Positions 25,035 to 39,352 of a DNA stretch of 64,000 nucleotides are shown here, one piece after another. The DNA comes from Escarpia spicata. Taxonomy: Eukaryota; Annelida; Polychaeta; Sabellida; Siboglinidae. Each line of letters opens with the position of its first letter. The first letter of the stretch is position 1. A program made the position numbers and the translations under genes. The notes under the pieces were generated by a model. That model was given only the letters and a program-made list of their open reading frames with translations. It did no database searches and was not told the origin of the DNA. The stretch is taken from positions 42,515,178 to 42,579,177 of the forward strand of contig OZ023206.1 in the NCBI GenBank assembly GCA_963995525.1, written 5' to 3'.

Positions 25035-27642
25035 ACTGAATGTACTGCTGCTTTAGACAAGATAAAACATCAAATGGGGATGAGTTTTCACACCTATAAC
25101 TTACGTAATATGTTCTTGTAACTTACGTGACGGAGATAAAACGGTAACATGCATTCCCATTTGTGGTTAATCTAGTTATGTGTGTAGCTTGATATCAGTC
25201 TAGCCTTCGTGAAGATTTGTAACATGCAAAACATATATTTGGGGTAAGACCACATTAAGGATCCGTCCGCCGAAAAAAGTCCACTTAAAATACCGTTATG
25301 CTGTGATATGCATAAATTTTGTTCGAACACTTTGACATGGGACTTGTTTGTCTCGTGAGTACTGAATGTACTGCTGCTTTAGACAAAATAAAACATCAAA
25401 TGGGGATGAGTTTTCACACCTATAACTTACGTAATATGTTCTTGTAAGTTAAATGACGGAGATAAAACGGTAACATGCATTCCCATTTGTGGTTAATCTA
25501 GTTATGTCTGTAGCTTGATATCAGTCTAGCCTTCGTGAAGATTTGTAACATGCAAAACATATATTTGGGGAAAGACCACATTAAGGATCCGTCCGCTGAA
25601 AATAGTTCACTTAAAATACCGTTATGCTATGATATGCATAAATTGTGTTCGAACACTTTGACATGGGACATGTTTGTCTCGTGAGTACTGAATGTACTGC
25701 TGCTTTAGACAAGATAAAACATCAAATGGGGATGAGTTTTCACACCTATAACTTACGTAATATGTTCTTGTAACTTACGTGACGGAGATAAAACGGTAAC
25801 ATGCATTCCCATTTGTGGTTAATCTAGTTATGTGTGTAGCTTGATATCAGTCTAGCCTTCGTGAAGATTTGTAACATGCAAAACATATATTTGGGGTAAG
25901 ACCACATTAAGGATCCGTCCGCTGAAAATAGTGCACTTAAAATACCGTTATGGTATGATATGCATATCTTTTGTTCGAACACTTTGACACGGGACATGTT
26001 TGTCTCGTGAGTACTGAATGTACTGCTGCTTTAGACAAGATAAAACTTCAAATGGGGATGAGTTTTAACACCTATAACTTACGTAATATGTTCTTGTAAC
26101 TTACGTGACGGAGATAAAACGGTAACATGCATTCCCATTTGTGGTTAATCTAGTTATGTGTGTAGCTTGATATCAGTCTAGCCTTCGTGAAGATTTGTAA
26201 CATGCAAAACATATATTTGGGGTAAGACCACATTAAGGATCCGTCCGCCGAAAAAAGTCCACTTAAAATACCGTTATGCTGTGATATGCATAAATTTTGT
26301 TCGAACACTTTGACATGGGACTTGTTTGTCTCGTGAGTACTGAATGTACTGCTGCTTTAGACAAGATAAAACATCAAATGGGGATGAGTTTTCACACCTA
26401 TAACTTACGTAATATGTTCTTGTAACTTACGTGACGGAGATAAAACGGTAACATGCATTCCCATTTGTGGTTAATCTAGTTATGTGTGTAGCTTGATATC
26501 AGTCTAGCCTTCGTGAAGATTTGTAACATGCAAAACATATATTTGGGGTAAGACCACATTAAGGATCCGTCCGCCGAAAAAAGTCCACTTAAAATACCGT
26601 TATGCTGTGATATGCATAAATTTTGTTCGAACACTTTGACATGGGACTTGTTTGTCTCGTGAGTACTGAATGTACTGCTGCTTTAGACAAAATAAAACAT
26701 CAAATGGGGATGAGTTTTCACACCTATAACTTACGTAATATGTTCTTGTAAGTTAAATGACGGAGATAAAACGGTAACATGCATTCCCATTTGTGGTTAA
26801 TCTAGTTATGTCTGTAGCTTGATATCAGTCTAGCCTTCGTGAAGATTTGTAACATGCAAAACATATATTTGGGGAAAGACCACATTAAGGATCCGTCCGC
26901 TGAAAATAGTTCACTTAAAATACCGTTATGCTATGATATGCATAAATTGTGTTCGAACACTTTGACATGGGACATGTTTGTCTCGTGAGTACTGAATGTA
27001 CTGCTGCTTTAGACAAGATAAAACATGAAATGGGGATGAGTTTTCACACCTATAACTTACGTAATATGTTCTTGTAACTTACGTGACGGAGATAAAACGG
27101 TAACATGCATTCCCATTTGTGGTTAATCTAGTTATGTGTGTAGCTTGATATCAGTCTAGCCTTCGTGAAGATTTGTAACATGCAAAACATATATTTGGGG
27201 TAAGACCACATTAAGGATCCGTCCGCTGAAAATAGTGCACTTAAAATACCGTTATGCTATGATATGCATATCTTTTGTTCGAACACTTTGACACGGGACA
27301 TGTTTGTCTCGTGAGTACTGAATGTACTGCTGCTTTAGACAAGATAAAACTTCAAATGGGGATGAGTTTTAACACCTATAACTTACGTAATATGTTCTTG
27401 TAACTTACGTGACGGAGATAAAACGGTAACATGCATTCCCATTTGTGGTTAATCTAGTTATGTGTGTAGCTTGATATCAGTCTAGCCTTCGTGAAGATTT
27501 GTAACATGCAAAACATATATTTGGGGTAAGACCACATTAAGGATCCGTCCGCCGAAAAAAGTCCACTTAAAATACCGTTATGCTGTGATATGCATAAATT
27601 TTGTTCGAACACTTTGACATGGGACTTGTTTGTCTCGTGAGT
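25035..27642 (+). repeat. Tandem tetramer duplication (2 x 1304 bp), A-B-E'-F'
   Basis: Units 25035-26338 repeat at 26339-27642 with a shift of 1304 bp. Shared rare markers are TTAGACAAAATAAAAC, GTCCGCTGAAAATAG, GCTGAAAATAGTGCAC and AAACTTCAAATGG. Private changes are TGGTATGATATG in the first copy and AACATGAAATGG in the second. Confidence 0.92.
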
Positions 27643-27968
27643 ACTGAATGTACTGCTGCTTTAGACAAGATAAAACATCAAATGGGGATGAGTTTTCACA
27701 CCTATAACTTACGTAATATGTTCTTGTAAGTTAAATGACGGAGATAAAACGGTAACATGCATTCCCATTTGTGATTAATCTAGTTATGTCTGTAGCTTGA
27801 TATCAGTCTAGCCTTCGTGAAGATTTGTAACATGCAAAACATATATTTGGGGAAAGACCACATTAAGGATCCGTCCGCCGAAAATAGTTCACTTAAAATA
27901 CCGTTATGCTATGATATGCATAAATTGTGTTCGAACACTTTGACATGGTACATGTTTGTCTCGTGAGT

Positions 27969-30900
27969 ACTGAATGTACTGCTGCTTTAGACAAGATAAA
28001 ATATCAAATGGGGATGAGTTTTCACACCTATAACTTACGTAATATGTTCTTGTAACTTACGTAACGGAGATAAAACGGTAACATGCATTCCCATTTGTGG
28101 TTAATCTAGTTATGTGTGTAGCTTGATATCAGTCTAGCCTTCGTGAAGATTTGTAACATGCAAAACATATATTTGGGGTAAGACCACATTAAGGATCCGT
28201 CGGCCGAAAAAAGTCCACTTAATATACCGTTATGCTGTGATATGCATAAATTTTGTTCGAACACTTTGACATGGGACTTGTTTGTCTCGTGAGTACTGAA
28301 TGTACTGCTGCTTTAGACAAGATAAAACTTCAAATGGGGATGAGTTTTCACACCTATAACTTACGTAATATGTTCTTGTAAGTTAAATGACGGAGATAAA
28401 ACGGTAACATGAATTCCCATTTGTGGTTAATCTAGTTATGTCTGTAGCTTGATATCAGTCTAGCCTTCGTGAAGATTTGTAACATGCAAAACATATATTT
28501 GGGGTAAGACCACATTAAGGATCCGTCCGCCGAAAAAAGTGCACTTAAAATACCGTTATGCTGTGATATGCATATCTTTTGTTCGAACACTTTGACACGG
28601 GACATGTTTGTCTCGTGAGTACTGAATGTACTGCTGCTTTAGGCAAGATAAAACATCAAATGGGGATGAGTTTTAACACCTATAACTTACGTAATATGTT
28701 CTTGTAACTTACGTGACGGAGATAAAACGGTAACATGCATTCCCATTTGTGGTTAATCTAGTTATGTGTGTAGCTTGATATCAGTCTAGCCTACGTGAAG
28801 ATTTGTAACATGCAAAACATATATTTGGGGTAAGACCACATTAAGGATCCGTCCGCCGAAAAAAGTCCACTTAAAATACCGTTATGCTGTGATATGCATA
28901 AATTTTGTTCGAACACTTTGACATGGGACTTGTTTGTCTCGTGAGTACTGAATGTACTGCTGCTTTAGACAAGATAAAACATCAAATGGGGATGAGTTTT
29001 CACACCTATAACTTACGTAATATGTTCTTGTAAGTTAAATGACGGAGATAAAACGGTAACATGCATTCCCATTTGTGGTTAATCTAGTTATGTCTGTAGC
29101 TTGATATCAGTCTAGCCTTCGTGAAGATTTGTAACATGCAAAACATATATTTGGGGAAAGACCACATTAAGGATCCGTCCGCCGAAAATAGTTCACTTAA
29201 AATACCGTTATGCTATGATATGCATAAATTGTGTTCGAACACTTTGACATGGGACATGTTTGTCTCGTGAGTACTGAATGTACTGCTGCTTTAGACAAGA
29301 TAAAACATCAAATGTTTTCACACCTATAACTTACTTAATATGTTCTTGTAACTTACGTGACGGAGATAAAACGGTAACTTGCATTCCCATTTGTGGTTAA
29401 TCTAGTTATGTGTGTAGCTTGATATCAGTCTAACCTTCGTGAAGATTTGTAACATGCAAAACATCTATTTGGGGTAAGACCACATTAAGGATCCGTCAGC
29501 CGAAAAAAGTCCACTTAAAATACCGTTATGCTGTGATATGCATAAATTTTGTTCGACCACTTTGACATGGGACATGTTTGTCTCGTGAGTACTGAATGTA
29601 CTGCTGCTTCAGACAAGATAAAACATCAAATGGGGATGAGTTTTCACACATATAACTTACGTAATATGTTCTTGTAACTTACGTGACGGAGATAAAACGG
29701 TAACATGCATTCCCATTTGTGGTTAATCTAGTTATGTGTGTAGCTTGATATCAGTCTAGCCTTCGTGAAGATTTGTAACATGCAAAACATATATTTGGGG
29801 TAAGACCACATTAAGGATCCGTCCGCCGAAAAAAGTGCACTTAAAATACCGTTAAGCTGTGATATGCATATCTTTTGTTCGAACACTTTGACACGGGACA
29901 TGTTTGTCTCGTGAGTACTGAATGTACTGCTGCTTTAGGCAAGATAAAACATCAAATGGGGATGAGTTTTAACACCTATAACTTACGTAATATGTTCTTG
30001 TAACTTACGTGACGGAGATAAAACGGTAACATGCATTCCCATTTGTGGTTAATCTAGTTATGTGTGTAGCTTGATATCAGTCTAGCCTTCGTGAAGATTT
30101 GTAACATGCAAAACATATATTTGGGGTAAGACCACATTAAGGATCCGTCCGCCGAAAAAAGTCCACTTAAAATACCGTTATGCTGTGATATGCATAAATT
30201 TTGTTCGAACACTTTGACATGGGACTTGTTTGTCTCGTGAGTACTGAATGTACTGCTGCTTTAGACAAGATAAAACATCAAATGGGGATGAGTTTTCACA
30301 CCTATAACTTACGTAATATGTTCTTGTAAGTTAAATGACGGAGATAAAACGGTAACATGCATTCCCATTTGTGGTTAATCTAGTTATGTCTGTAGCTTGA
30401 TATCAGTCTAGCCTTCGTGAAGATTTGTAACATGCAAAACATATATTTGGGGAAAGACCACATTAAGGATCCGTCCGCCGAAAATAGTTCACTTAAAATA
30501 CCGTTATGCTATGATATGCATAAATTGTGTTCGAACACTTTGACATGGGACATGTTTGTCTCGTGAGTACTGAATGTACTGCTGCTTTAGACAAGATAAA
30601 ATATCAAATGGGGATGAGTTTTCACACCTATAACTTACGTAATATGTTCTTGTAACTTACGTAACGGAGATAAAACGGTAACATGCATTCCCATTTGTGG
30701 TTAATCTAGTTATGTGTGTAGCTTGATATCAGTCTAGCCTTCTTGAAAATTTGTAACATGCAAAACATATATTTGGGGTAAGACCACATTAAGGATCCGT
30801 CCGCCGAAAAAAGTCCACTTAAAATACCGTTATGCTGTGATATGCATAAATTTTGTTCGAACACTTTGACATGGGACTTGTTTGTCTCGTGAGTACTGAA

Positions 30901-31906
30901 TGTACTGCTGCTTTAGACAAGATAAAACATCAAATGGGGATGAGTTTTCACACCTATAACTTACGTAATATGTTCTTGTAAGTTAAATGACGGAGATAAA
31001 ACGGTAACATGCATTCCCATTTGTGGTTAATCTAGTTATGTCTGTAGCTTGATATCAGTCTAGCCTTCGTGAAGATTTGTAACATGCCAAACATATATTT
31101 GGGGAAAGACCACATTAAGGATCCGTCCGCCGAAAATAGTTCACTTAAAATACCGTTATGCTATGATATGCATAAATTGTGTTCGAACACTTTGACATGG
31201 GACATGTTTGTCTCGTGAGTACTGAATGTACTGCTGCTTTAGACAAGATAAAATATCAAATGGGGATGAGTTTTCACACCTATAACTTACGTAATATGTT
31301 CTTGTAACTTACGTGACGGAGATAAAACGGTAACTTGCATTCCCATTTGTGGTTAATCTAGTTATGTGTGTAGCTTGATATCAGTCTAACCTTCGTGAAG
31401 ATTTGTAACATGCAAAACATCTATTTGGGGTAAGACCACATTAAGGATCCGTCCGCCGAAAAAAGTCCACTTAAAATACCGTTATGCTGTGATATGCATA
31501 AATTTTGTTCGAACACTTTGACATGGGACATGTTTGTCTCGTGAGTACTGAATGTACTGCTGCTTTAGACAAGATAAAACATCAAATGGGGATGAGTTTT
31601 CACACCTATAACTTACGTAATATGTTCTTGTAACTTACGTGACGGAGATAAAACGGTAACATGCATTCCCATTTGTGGTTAATCTAGCTATGTGTGTAGC
31701 TTGATATCAGTCTAGCCTTCGTGAAGATTTGTAACATGCAAAACATATATTTGGGGTAAGACCACATTAAGGATCCGTCCGCCGAAAAAAGTGCACTTAA
31801 AATACCGTTATGCTGTGATATGCATATCTTTTGTTCGAACACTTTGACACGGGACATGTTTGTCTCGTGAGTACTGAATGTACTGCTGGTTTAGGCAAGA
31901 TAAAAC
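27969..31906 (+). repeat. Higher-order block 3, second copy
   Basis: Copy of the block at 11041, about 16.3-16.9 kb downstream. It carries the same rare markers at 28219, 28409, 29495, 29851, 30737 and 31684. It lacks the C-B monomer pair. Private differences include GACTACG-type change CCTACGTGAAG (28790), CTTGAAAATTTG (30743) and CATGCCAAACAT (31083). It diverges inside the unit at 31873. Confidence 0.92.
29273..29590 (+). repeat. 318-bp class D monomer, copy 9
   Basis: Same deletion, sharing GTCAGCCG and TTCGACCAC with copy 6 at a shift of 16276 bp. Confidence 0.96.
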
Positions 31907-32198
31907 ATCAAATGGGGATGAGTTTTCACACCTATAACTTACGTAATATGTTCTTGTAACTTACGTGACGGAGATAAAACGGTAACATGCATTCCCATTT
32001 GTGGTTAATCTAGCTATGTGTGTAGCTTGATATCAGTCTAGCCTTCGTGAAGATTTGTAACATGCAAAACATATATTTGGGGAAAGACCACATTAAGGAT
32101 CCGTCCGCCGAAAATAGTTCACTTAAAATACCGTTATGCTATGATATGCATAAATTGTGTTCGAACACTTTGACATGGGACATGTTTGTCTCGTGAGT

Positions 32199-32516
32199 AC
32201 TGAATGTACTGCTGCTTTAGACAAGATAAAACATCAAATGTTTTCACACCTATAACTTACTTAATATGTTCTTGTAACTTACGTGACGGAGATAAAACGG
32301 TAACTTGCATTCCCATTTGTGGTTAATCTAGTTATGTGTGTAGCTTGATATCAGTCTAACCTTCGTGAAGATTTGTAACATGCAAAACATCTATTTGGGG
32401 TAAGACCACATTAAGGATCCGTCCGCCGAAAAAAGTCCACTTAAAATACCGTTATGCTGTGATATGCATAAATTTTGTTCGAACACTTTGACATGGGACA
32501 TGTTTGTCTCGTGAGT
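32199..32516 (+). repeat. 318-bp class D monomer, copy 10
   Basis: Same deletion. It opens the third, shortened copy of the D-E-F-B block. Confidence 0.95.
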
Positions 32517-34524
32517 ACTGAATGTACTGCTGCTTTAGACAAGATAAAACATCAAATGGGGATGAGTTTTCACACATATAACTTACGTAATATGTTCTTG
32601 TAACTTACGTGACGGAGATAAAACGGTAACATGCATTCCCATTTGTAGTTAATCTAGTTATGTGTGTAGCTTGATATCAGTCTAGCCTTCGTGAAGATTT
32701 GTAACATGCAAAACATATATTTGGGGTAAGACCACATTAAGGATCCGTCCGCCGAAAAAAGTGCACTTAAAATACCGTTATGCTGTGATATGCATATCTT
32801 TTGTTCGAACACTTTGACACGGGACATGTTTGTCTCGTGAGTACTGAATGTACTGCTGCTTTAGGCAAGATAAAACATCAAATGGGGATGAGTTTTAACA
32901 CCTATAACTTACGTAATATGTTCTTGTAACTTACGTGACGGAGATAAAACGGTAACATGCATTCCCATTTGTGGTTAATCTAGTTATGTGTGTAGCTTGA
33001 TATCAGTCTAGCCTTCGTGAAGATTTGTAACATGCAAAACATATATTTGGGGTAAGACCACATTAAGGATCCGTCCGCCGAAAAAAGTCCAATTAAAATA
33101 CCGTTATGCTGTGATATGCATAAATTTTGTTCGAACACTTTGACATGGGACTTGTTTGTCTCGTGAGTACTGAATGTACTGCTGCTTTAGACAAGATAAA
33201 ACATCAAATGGGGATGAGTTTTCACACCTATAACATACGTAATATGTTCTTGTAAGTTAAATGACGGAGATAAAACGGTAACATGCATTCCCATTTGTGG
33301 TTAATCTAGTTATGTCTGTAGCTTGATATCAGTCTAGCCTTCGTGAAGATTTGTAACATGCAAAACATATATTTGGGGAAAGACCACATTAAGGATCCGT
33401 CCGCCGAAAATAGTTCACTTAAAATACCGTTATGCTATGATATGCATAAATTGTGTTCGAACACTTTGACATGGGACATGTTTGTCTCGTGAGTACTGAA
33501 TGTACTGCTGCTTTAGACAAGATAAAATATCAAATGGGGATGAGTTTTCACACCTATAACTTACGTAATATGTTCTTGTAACTTACGTGACGGAGATAAA
33601 ACGGTAACATGCATTCCCATTTGTGGTTAATCTAGTTATGTGTGTAGCTTGATATCAGTCTAGCCTTCGTGAAGATTTGTAACATGCAAAACATATATTT
33701 GGGGTAAGACCACATTAAGGATCCGTCCGCCGAAAAAAGTGCACTTAAAATACCGTTATGCTGTGATATGCATATCTTTTGTTCGAACACTTTGACACGG
33801 GACATGTTTGTCTCGTGAGTACTGAATGTACTGCTGGTTTAGGCAAGATAAAACATCAAATGGGGATGAGTTTTAACACCTATAACTTACGTAATATGTT
33901 CTTGTAACTTACGTGACGGAGATAAAACGGTAACATGCATTCCCATTTGTGGTTAATCTAGTTATGTGTGTAGCTTGATATCAGTCTAGCCTTCGTGAAG
34001 ATTTGTAACATGCAAAACATATATTTGGGGAAAGACCACATTAAGGATCCGTCCGCCGAAAATAGTTCACTTAAAATACCGTTATGCTATGATATGCATA
34101 AATTGTGTTCGAACACTTTGACATGGGACATGTTTGTCTCGTGAGTACTGAATGTACTGCTGCTTTAGACAAGATAAAATATCAAATGGGGATGAGTTTT
34201 CACACCTATAACTTACGTAATATGTTCTTGTAACTTACGTGACGGAGATAAAACGGTAACATGCATTCCCATTTGTGGTTAATCTAGTTATGTGTGTAGC
34301 TTGATATCAGTCTAGCCTTCGTGAAGATTTGTAACATGCAAAACATATATTTGGGGTAAGACCACATTAAGGGTCCGTCCGCCGAAAAAAGTCCACTTAA
34401 AATACCGTTATGCTGTGATATGCATAAATGTTGTTCGAACACTTTGATATGGGACATGTTTGTCTCGTGAGTACTGAATGTACTGCTGCTTTAGACAAGA
34501 TCAAACATCAAATGGGGATGAGTT
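32199..34524 (+). repeat. Higher-order block 5, third copy, missing a C-B pair
   Basis: Matches 21783-24760 through GTCCAATTAAAATACC (33087), TATAACATACG and ATAAATGTTG (34422), but lacks two monomers (652 bp). It has TTTGTAGTT in its E unit as a private change. Confidence 0.88.
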
Positions 34525-36135
34525 TTCACACCTATAACTTACGTATATGTTCTTGTAACTTACGTGACGGAGATAAAACGGTAACATGCATTCCCATTTG
34601 TGGTTAATCTAGTTATGTGTGTAGCTTGATATCAGTCTAGCCTTCGTGAAGATTTGTAACATGCAAAACATATATTTGGGGTAAGACCACATTAAGGATC
34701 CGTCCGCCGAAAAAAGTGCACTTAAAATACCGTTATGCTGTGATATGCATATCTTTTGTTCGAACACTTTGACACGGTACATGTTTGTCTCGTGAGTACT
34801 GAATGTACTGCTGCTTTAGGCAAGATAAAACATCAAATGGGGATGAGTTTTAACACCTATAACTTACGTAATATGTTCTTGTAACTTACGTGACGGAGAT
34901 AAAACGGTAACATGCATTCCCATTTGTGGTTAATCTAATTATCTCTGTAGCTTGATATCAGTCTAGCCTTCGTGAAGATTTGTAACATGCAAAACATATA
35001 TTTGGGGAAAGACCACATTAAGGATCCGTCCGCTGAAAATAGTTCACTTAAAATACCGTTATGCTATGATATGCATAAATTGTGTTCGAACACTTTGACA
35101 TGGGACATGTTTGTCTCGTGAGTACTGAATGTACTGCTGCTTTAGACAAGATAAAATATCAAATGGGGATGAGTTTTCACACCTATAACTTACGTAATAT
35201 GTTCTTGTAACTTACGTGACGGAGATAAAACGGTAACATGCATTCCCATTTGTGGTTAATCTAATTATCTCTGTAGCTTGATATCAGTCTAGCCTTCGTG
35301 AAGATTTGTAACATGCAAAACATATATTTGGGGAAAGACCACATTAAGGATCCGTCCGCTGAAAATAGTTCACTTAAAATACCGTTATGCTATGATATGC
35401 ATAAATTGTGTTCGAACACTTTGACATGGGACATGTTTGTCTCGTGAGTACTGAATGTACTGCTGCTTTAGACAAGATAAAATATCAAATGGGGATGAGT
35501 TTTCACACCTATAACTTACGTAATATGTTCTTGTAACTTACGTGACGGAGATAAAACGGTAACATGCATTCCCATTTGTAGTTAATCTAGTTATGTGTGT
35601 AGCTTGATATCAGTCTAGCCTTCGTGAAGATTTGTAACATGCAAAACATATATTTGGGGTAAGACCACATTAAGGGTCCGTCCGCCGAAAAAAGTCCACT
35701 TAAAATACCGTTATGCTGTGATATGCATACATTTTGTTCGAACACTTTGACATGGGACTTGTTTGTCTCGTGAGTACTGAATGTACTGCTGCTTTAGACA
35801 AGATAAAATATCAAATGGGGATGAGTTTTCACACCTATAACTTACGTAATATGTTCTTGTAACTTACGTGACGGAGATAAAACGGTAACATGCATTCCCA
35901 TTTGTGGTTAATCTAGTTATGTGTGTAGCTTGATATCAGTCTAGCCTTCGTGAAGATTTGTAACATGCAAAACATATATTTGGGGTAAGACCACATTAAG
36001 GGTCCGTCCGCCGAAAAAAATCCACATAAAATACCGTTATGCTGTGATATGCATAAATGTTGTTCGAACACTTTGAAATGGGACATGTTTGTCTCGTGAG
36101 TACTGAATGTACTGCTGCTTTAGACAAGATAAAAT
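34440..36135 (+). repeat. Higher-order block 6, first copy
   Basis: Recurs at 36395-38090 with a shift of 1955 bp (six monomers, one of them 325 bp). Shared markers are CAAGATCAAACATC, ACGTATATG, CTAATTATCTCTG (twice per copy), GTCCGCTGAAAATAG and AAAAAAATCCACATAAAATACC split across 36013-36031. Inside it the units at 34798 and 35124 are themselves near-identical neighbours. Confidence 0.9.
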
Positions 36136-36394
36136 ATCAAATGGGGATGAGTTTTCACACCTATAACTTACGTAATATGTTCTTGTAACTTACGTGACGG
36201 AGATAAAACGGTAACATGCATTCCCATTTGTGGTTAATCTAGTTATGTGTGTAGCTTGATATCAGTCTAGCCTTCGTGAAGATTTGTAACATGCAAAACA
36301 TATATTTGGGGTAAGACCACATTAAGGGTCCGTCCGCCGAAAAAAGTCCACTTAAAATACCGTTATGCTGTGATATGCATAAATGTTGTTCGAA

Positions 36395-38090
36395 CACTTT
36401 GATATGGGACATGTTTGTCTCGTGAGTACTGAATGTACTGCTGCTTTAGACAAGATCAAACATCAAATGGGGATGAGTTTTCACACCTATAACTTACGTA
36501 TATGTTCTTGTAACTTACGTGACGGAGATAAAACGGTAACATGCATTCCCATTTGTGGTTAATCTAGTTATGTGTGTAGCTTGATATCAGTCTAGCCTTC
36601 GTGAAGATTTGTAACATGCAAAACATATATTTGGGGTAAGACCACATTAAGGATCCGTCCGCCGAAAAAAGTCCACTTAAAATACCGTTATGCTGTGATA
36701 TGCATATCTTTTGTTCGAACACTTTGACACGGGACATGTTTGTCTCGTGAGTACTGAATGTACTGCTGCTTTAGGCAAGATAAAACATCAAATGGGGATG
36801 AGTTTTAACACCTATAACTTACGTAATATGTTCTTGTAACTTACGTGACGGAGATAAAACGGTAACATGCATTCCCATTTGTGGTTAATCTAATTATCTC
36901 TGTAGCTTGATATCAGTCTAGCCTTCGTGAAGATTTGTAACATGCAAAACATATATTTGGGGAAAGACCACATTAAGGATCCGTCCGCTGAAAATAGTTC
37001 ACTTAAAATACCGTTATGCTATGATATGCATAAATTGTGTTCGAACACTTTGACATGGGACATGTTTGTCTCGTGAGTACTGAATGTACTGCTGCTTTAG
37101 ACAAGATAAAATATCAAATGGGGATGAGTTTTCACACCTATAACTTACGTAATATGTTCTTGTAACTTACGTGACGGAGATAAAACGGTAACATGCATTC
37201 CCATTTGTGGTTAATCTAATTATCTCTGTAGCTTGATATCAGTCTAGCCTTCGTGAAGATTTGTAACATGCAAAACATATATTTGGGGAAAGACCACATT
37301 AAGGATCCGTCCGCTGAAAATAGTTCACTTAAAATACCGTTATGCTATGATATGCATAAATTGTGTTCGAACACTTTGACATGGGACATGTTTGTCTCGT
37401 GAGTACTGAATGTACTGCTGCTTTAGACAAGATAAAATATCAAATGGGGATGAGTTTTCACACCTATAACTTACGTAATATGTTCTTGTAACTTACGTGA
37501 CGGAGATAAAACGGTAACATGCATTCCCATTTGTAGTTAATCTAGTTATGTGTGTAGCTTGATATCAGTCTAGCCTTCGTGAAGATTTGTAACATGCAAA
37601 ACATATATTTGGGGTAAGACCACATTAAGGGTCCGTCCGCCGAAAAAAGTCCACTTAAAATACCGTTATGCTGTGATATGCATACATTTTGTTCGAACAC
37701 TTTGACATGGGACTTGTTTGTCTCGTGAGTACTGAATGTACTGCTGCTTTAGACAAGATAAAATATCAAATGGGGATGAGTTTTCACACCTATAACTTAC
37801 GTAATATGTTCTTGTAACTTACGTGACGGAGATAAAACGGTAACATGCATTCCCATTTGTGGTTAATCTAGTTATGTGTGTAGCTTGATATCAGTCTAGC
37901 CTTCGTGAAGATTTGTAACATGCAAAACATATATTTGGGGTAAGACCACATTAAGGGTCCGTCCGCCGAAAAAAATCCACATAAAATACCGTTATGCTGT
38001 GATATGCATAAATGTTGTTCGAACACTTTGAAATGGGACATGTTTGTCTCGTGAGTACTGAATGTACTGCTGCTTTAGACAAGATAAAAC
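36395..38090 (+). repeat. Higher-order block 6, second copy
   Basis: Copy of 34440-36135. It differs in the first unit (GTCCAC here, GTGCAC there) and in having GACACGGGAC where the first copy has GACACGGTAC. It ends where the next unit reads AAACATC instead of AAATATC. Confidence 0.9.
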
Positions 38091-39034
38091 ATCAAATGGG
38101 GATGAGTTTTCACACCTATAACTTACGTAATATGTTCTTGTAACTTACGTGACGGAGATAAAACGGTAACATGCATTCCCATTTGTGGTTAATCTAGTTA
38201 TGTGTGTAGCTTGATATCAGTCTAGCCTTCGTGAAGATTTGTAACATGCAAAACATATATTTGGGGTAAGACCACATTAAGGATCCGTCCGCCGAAAAAA
38301 GTCCACTTAAAATACCGTTATGCTGTGATATGCATAAATTTTGTTCGAACACTTTGACATGGGACTTGTTTGTCTCGTGAGTACTGAATGTACTGCTGCT
38401 TTGGACAAAATAAAACATCAAATGGGGATGAGTTTTCACACCTATAACTTACGTAATATGTTCTTGTAAGTTAAATGACGGAGATAAAACGGTAACATGC
38501 ATTCCCATTTGTGGTTAATCTAGTTATGTCTGTAGCTTGGTATCAGTCTAGCCTTCGTGAAGATTTGTAACATGCAAAACATATATTTGGGGAAAGACCA
38601 CATTAAGGATCCGTCCGCTGAAAATAGTTCACTTAAAATACCGTTATGCTATGATATGCATAAATTGTGTTCGAACACTTTGACATGGGACATGTTTGTC
38701 TCGTGAGTACTGAATGTACTGCTGCTTTAGACAAGATAAAATATCAAATGGGGATGAGTTTTCACACCTATAACTTACGTAATATGTTCTTGTAACTTAC
38801 GTGACGGAGATAAAACGGTAACATGCATTCCCATTTGTAGTTAATCTAGTTATGTGTGTAGCTTGATATCAGTCTAGCCTTCGTGAAGATTTGTAACATG
38901 CAAAACATATATTTGGGGTAAGACCACATTAAGGGTCCGTCCGCCGAAAAAAGTCCACTTAAAATACCGTTATGCTGTGATATGCATACATTTTGTTCGA
39001 ACACTTTGATATGGGACATGTTTGTCTCGTGAGT

Positions 39035-39352
39035 ACTGAATGTACTGCTGCTTTAGACAAGATAAAACATCAAATGTTTTCACACCTATAACTTACTTAA
39101 TATGTTCTTGTAACTTACGTGACGGAGATAAAACGGTAACTTGCATTCCCATTTGTGGTTAATCTAGTTATGTGTGTAGCTTGATATCAGTCTAACCTTC
39201 GTGAAGATTTGTAACATGCAAAACATCTATTTGGGGTAAGACCACATTAAGGATCCGTCCGCCGAAAAAAGTCCACTTAAAATACCGTTATGCTGTGATA
39301 TGCATAAATTTTGTTCGAACACTTTGACATGGGACATGTTTGTCTCGTGAGT
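39035..39352 (+). repeat. 318-bp class D monomer, copy 11
   Basis: Same deletion. It is the last 318-bp unit before the gap; none follow in 24.6 kb, on either side of the N run. It is preceded by a class C unit with GATATGGG, as copies 1, 2 and 4 are. Confidence 0.95.

Noticed and set aside
38194..38439. 81-codon open frame on the - strand
   Set aside because: It lies wholly inside one satellite repeat. The frame is lost in the neighbouring near-identical monomers, has no recognisable domain, and 326 bp is not a multiple of three. It is a chance opening.
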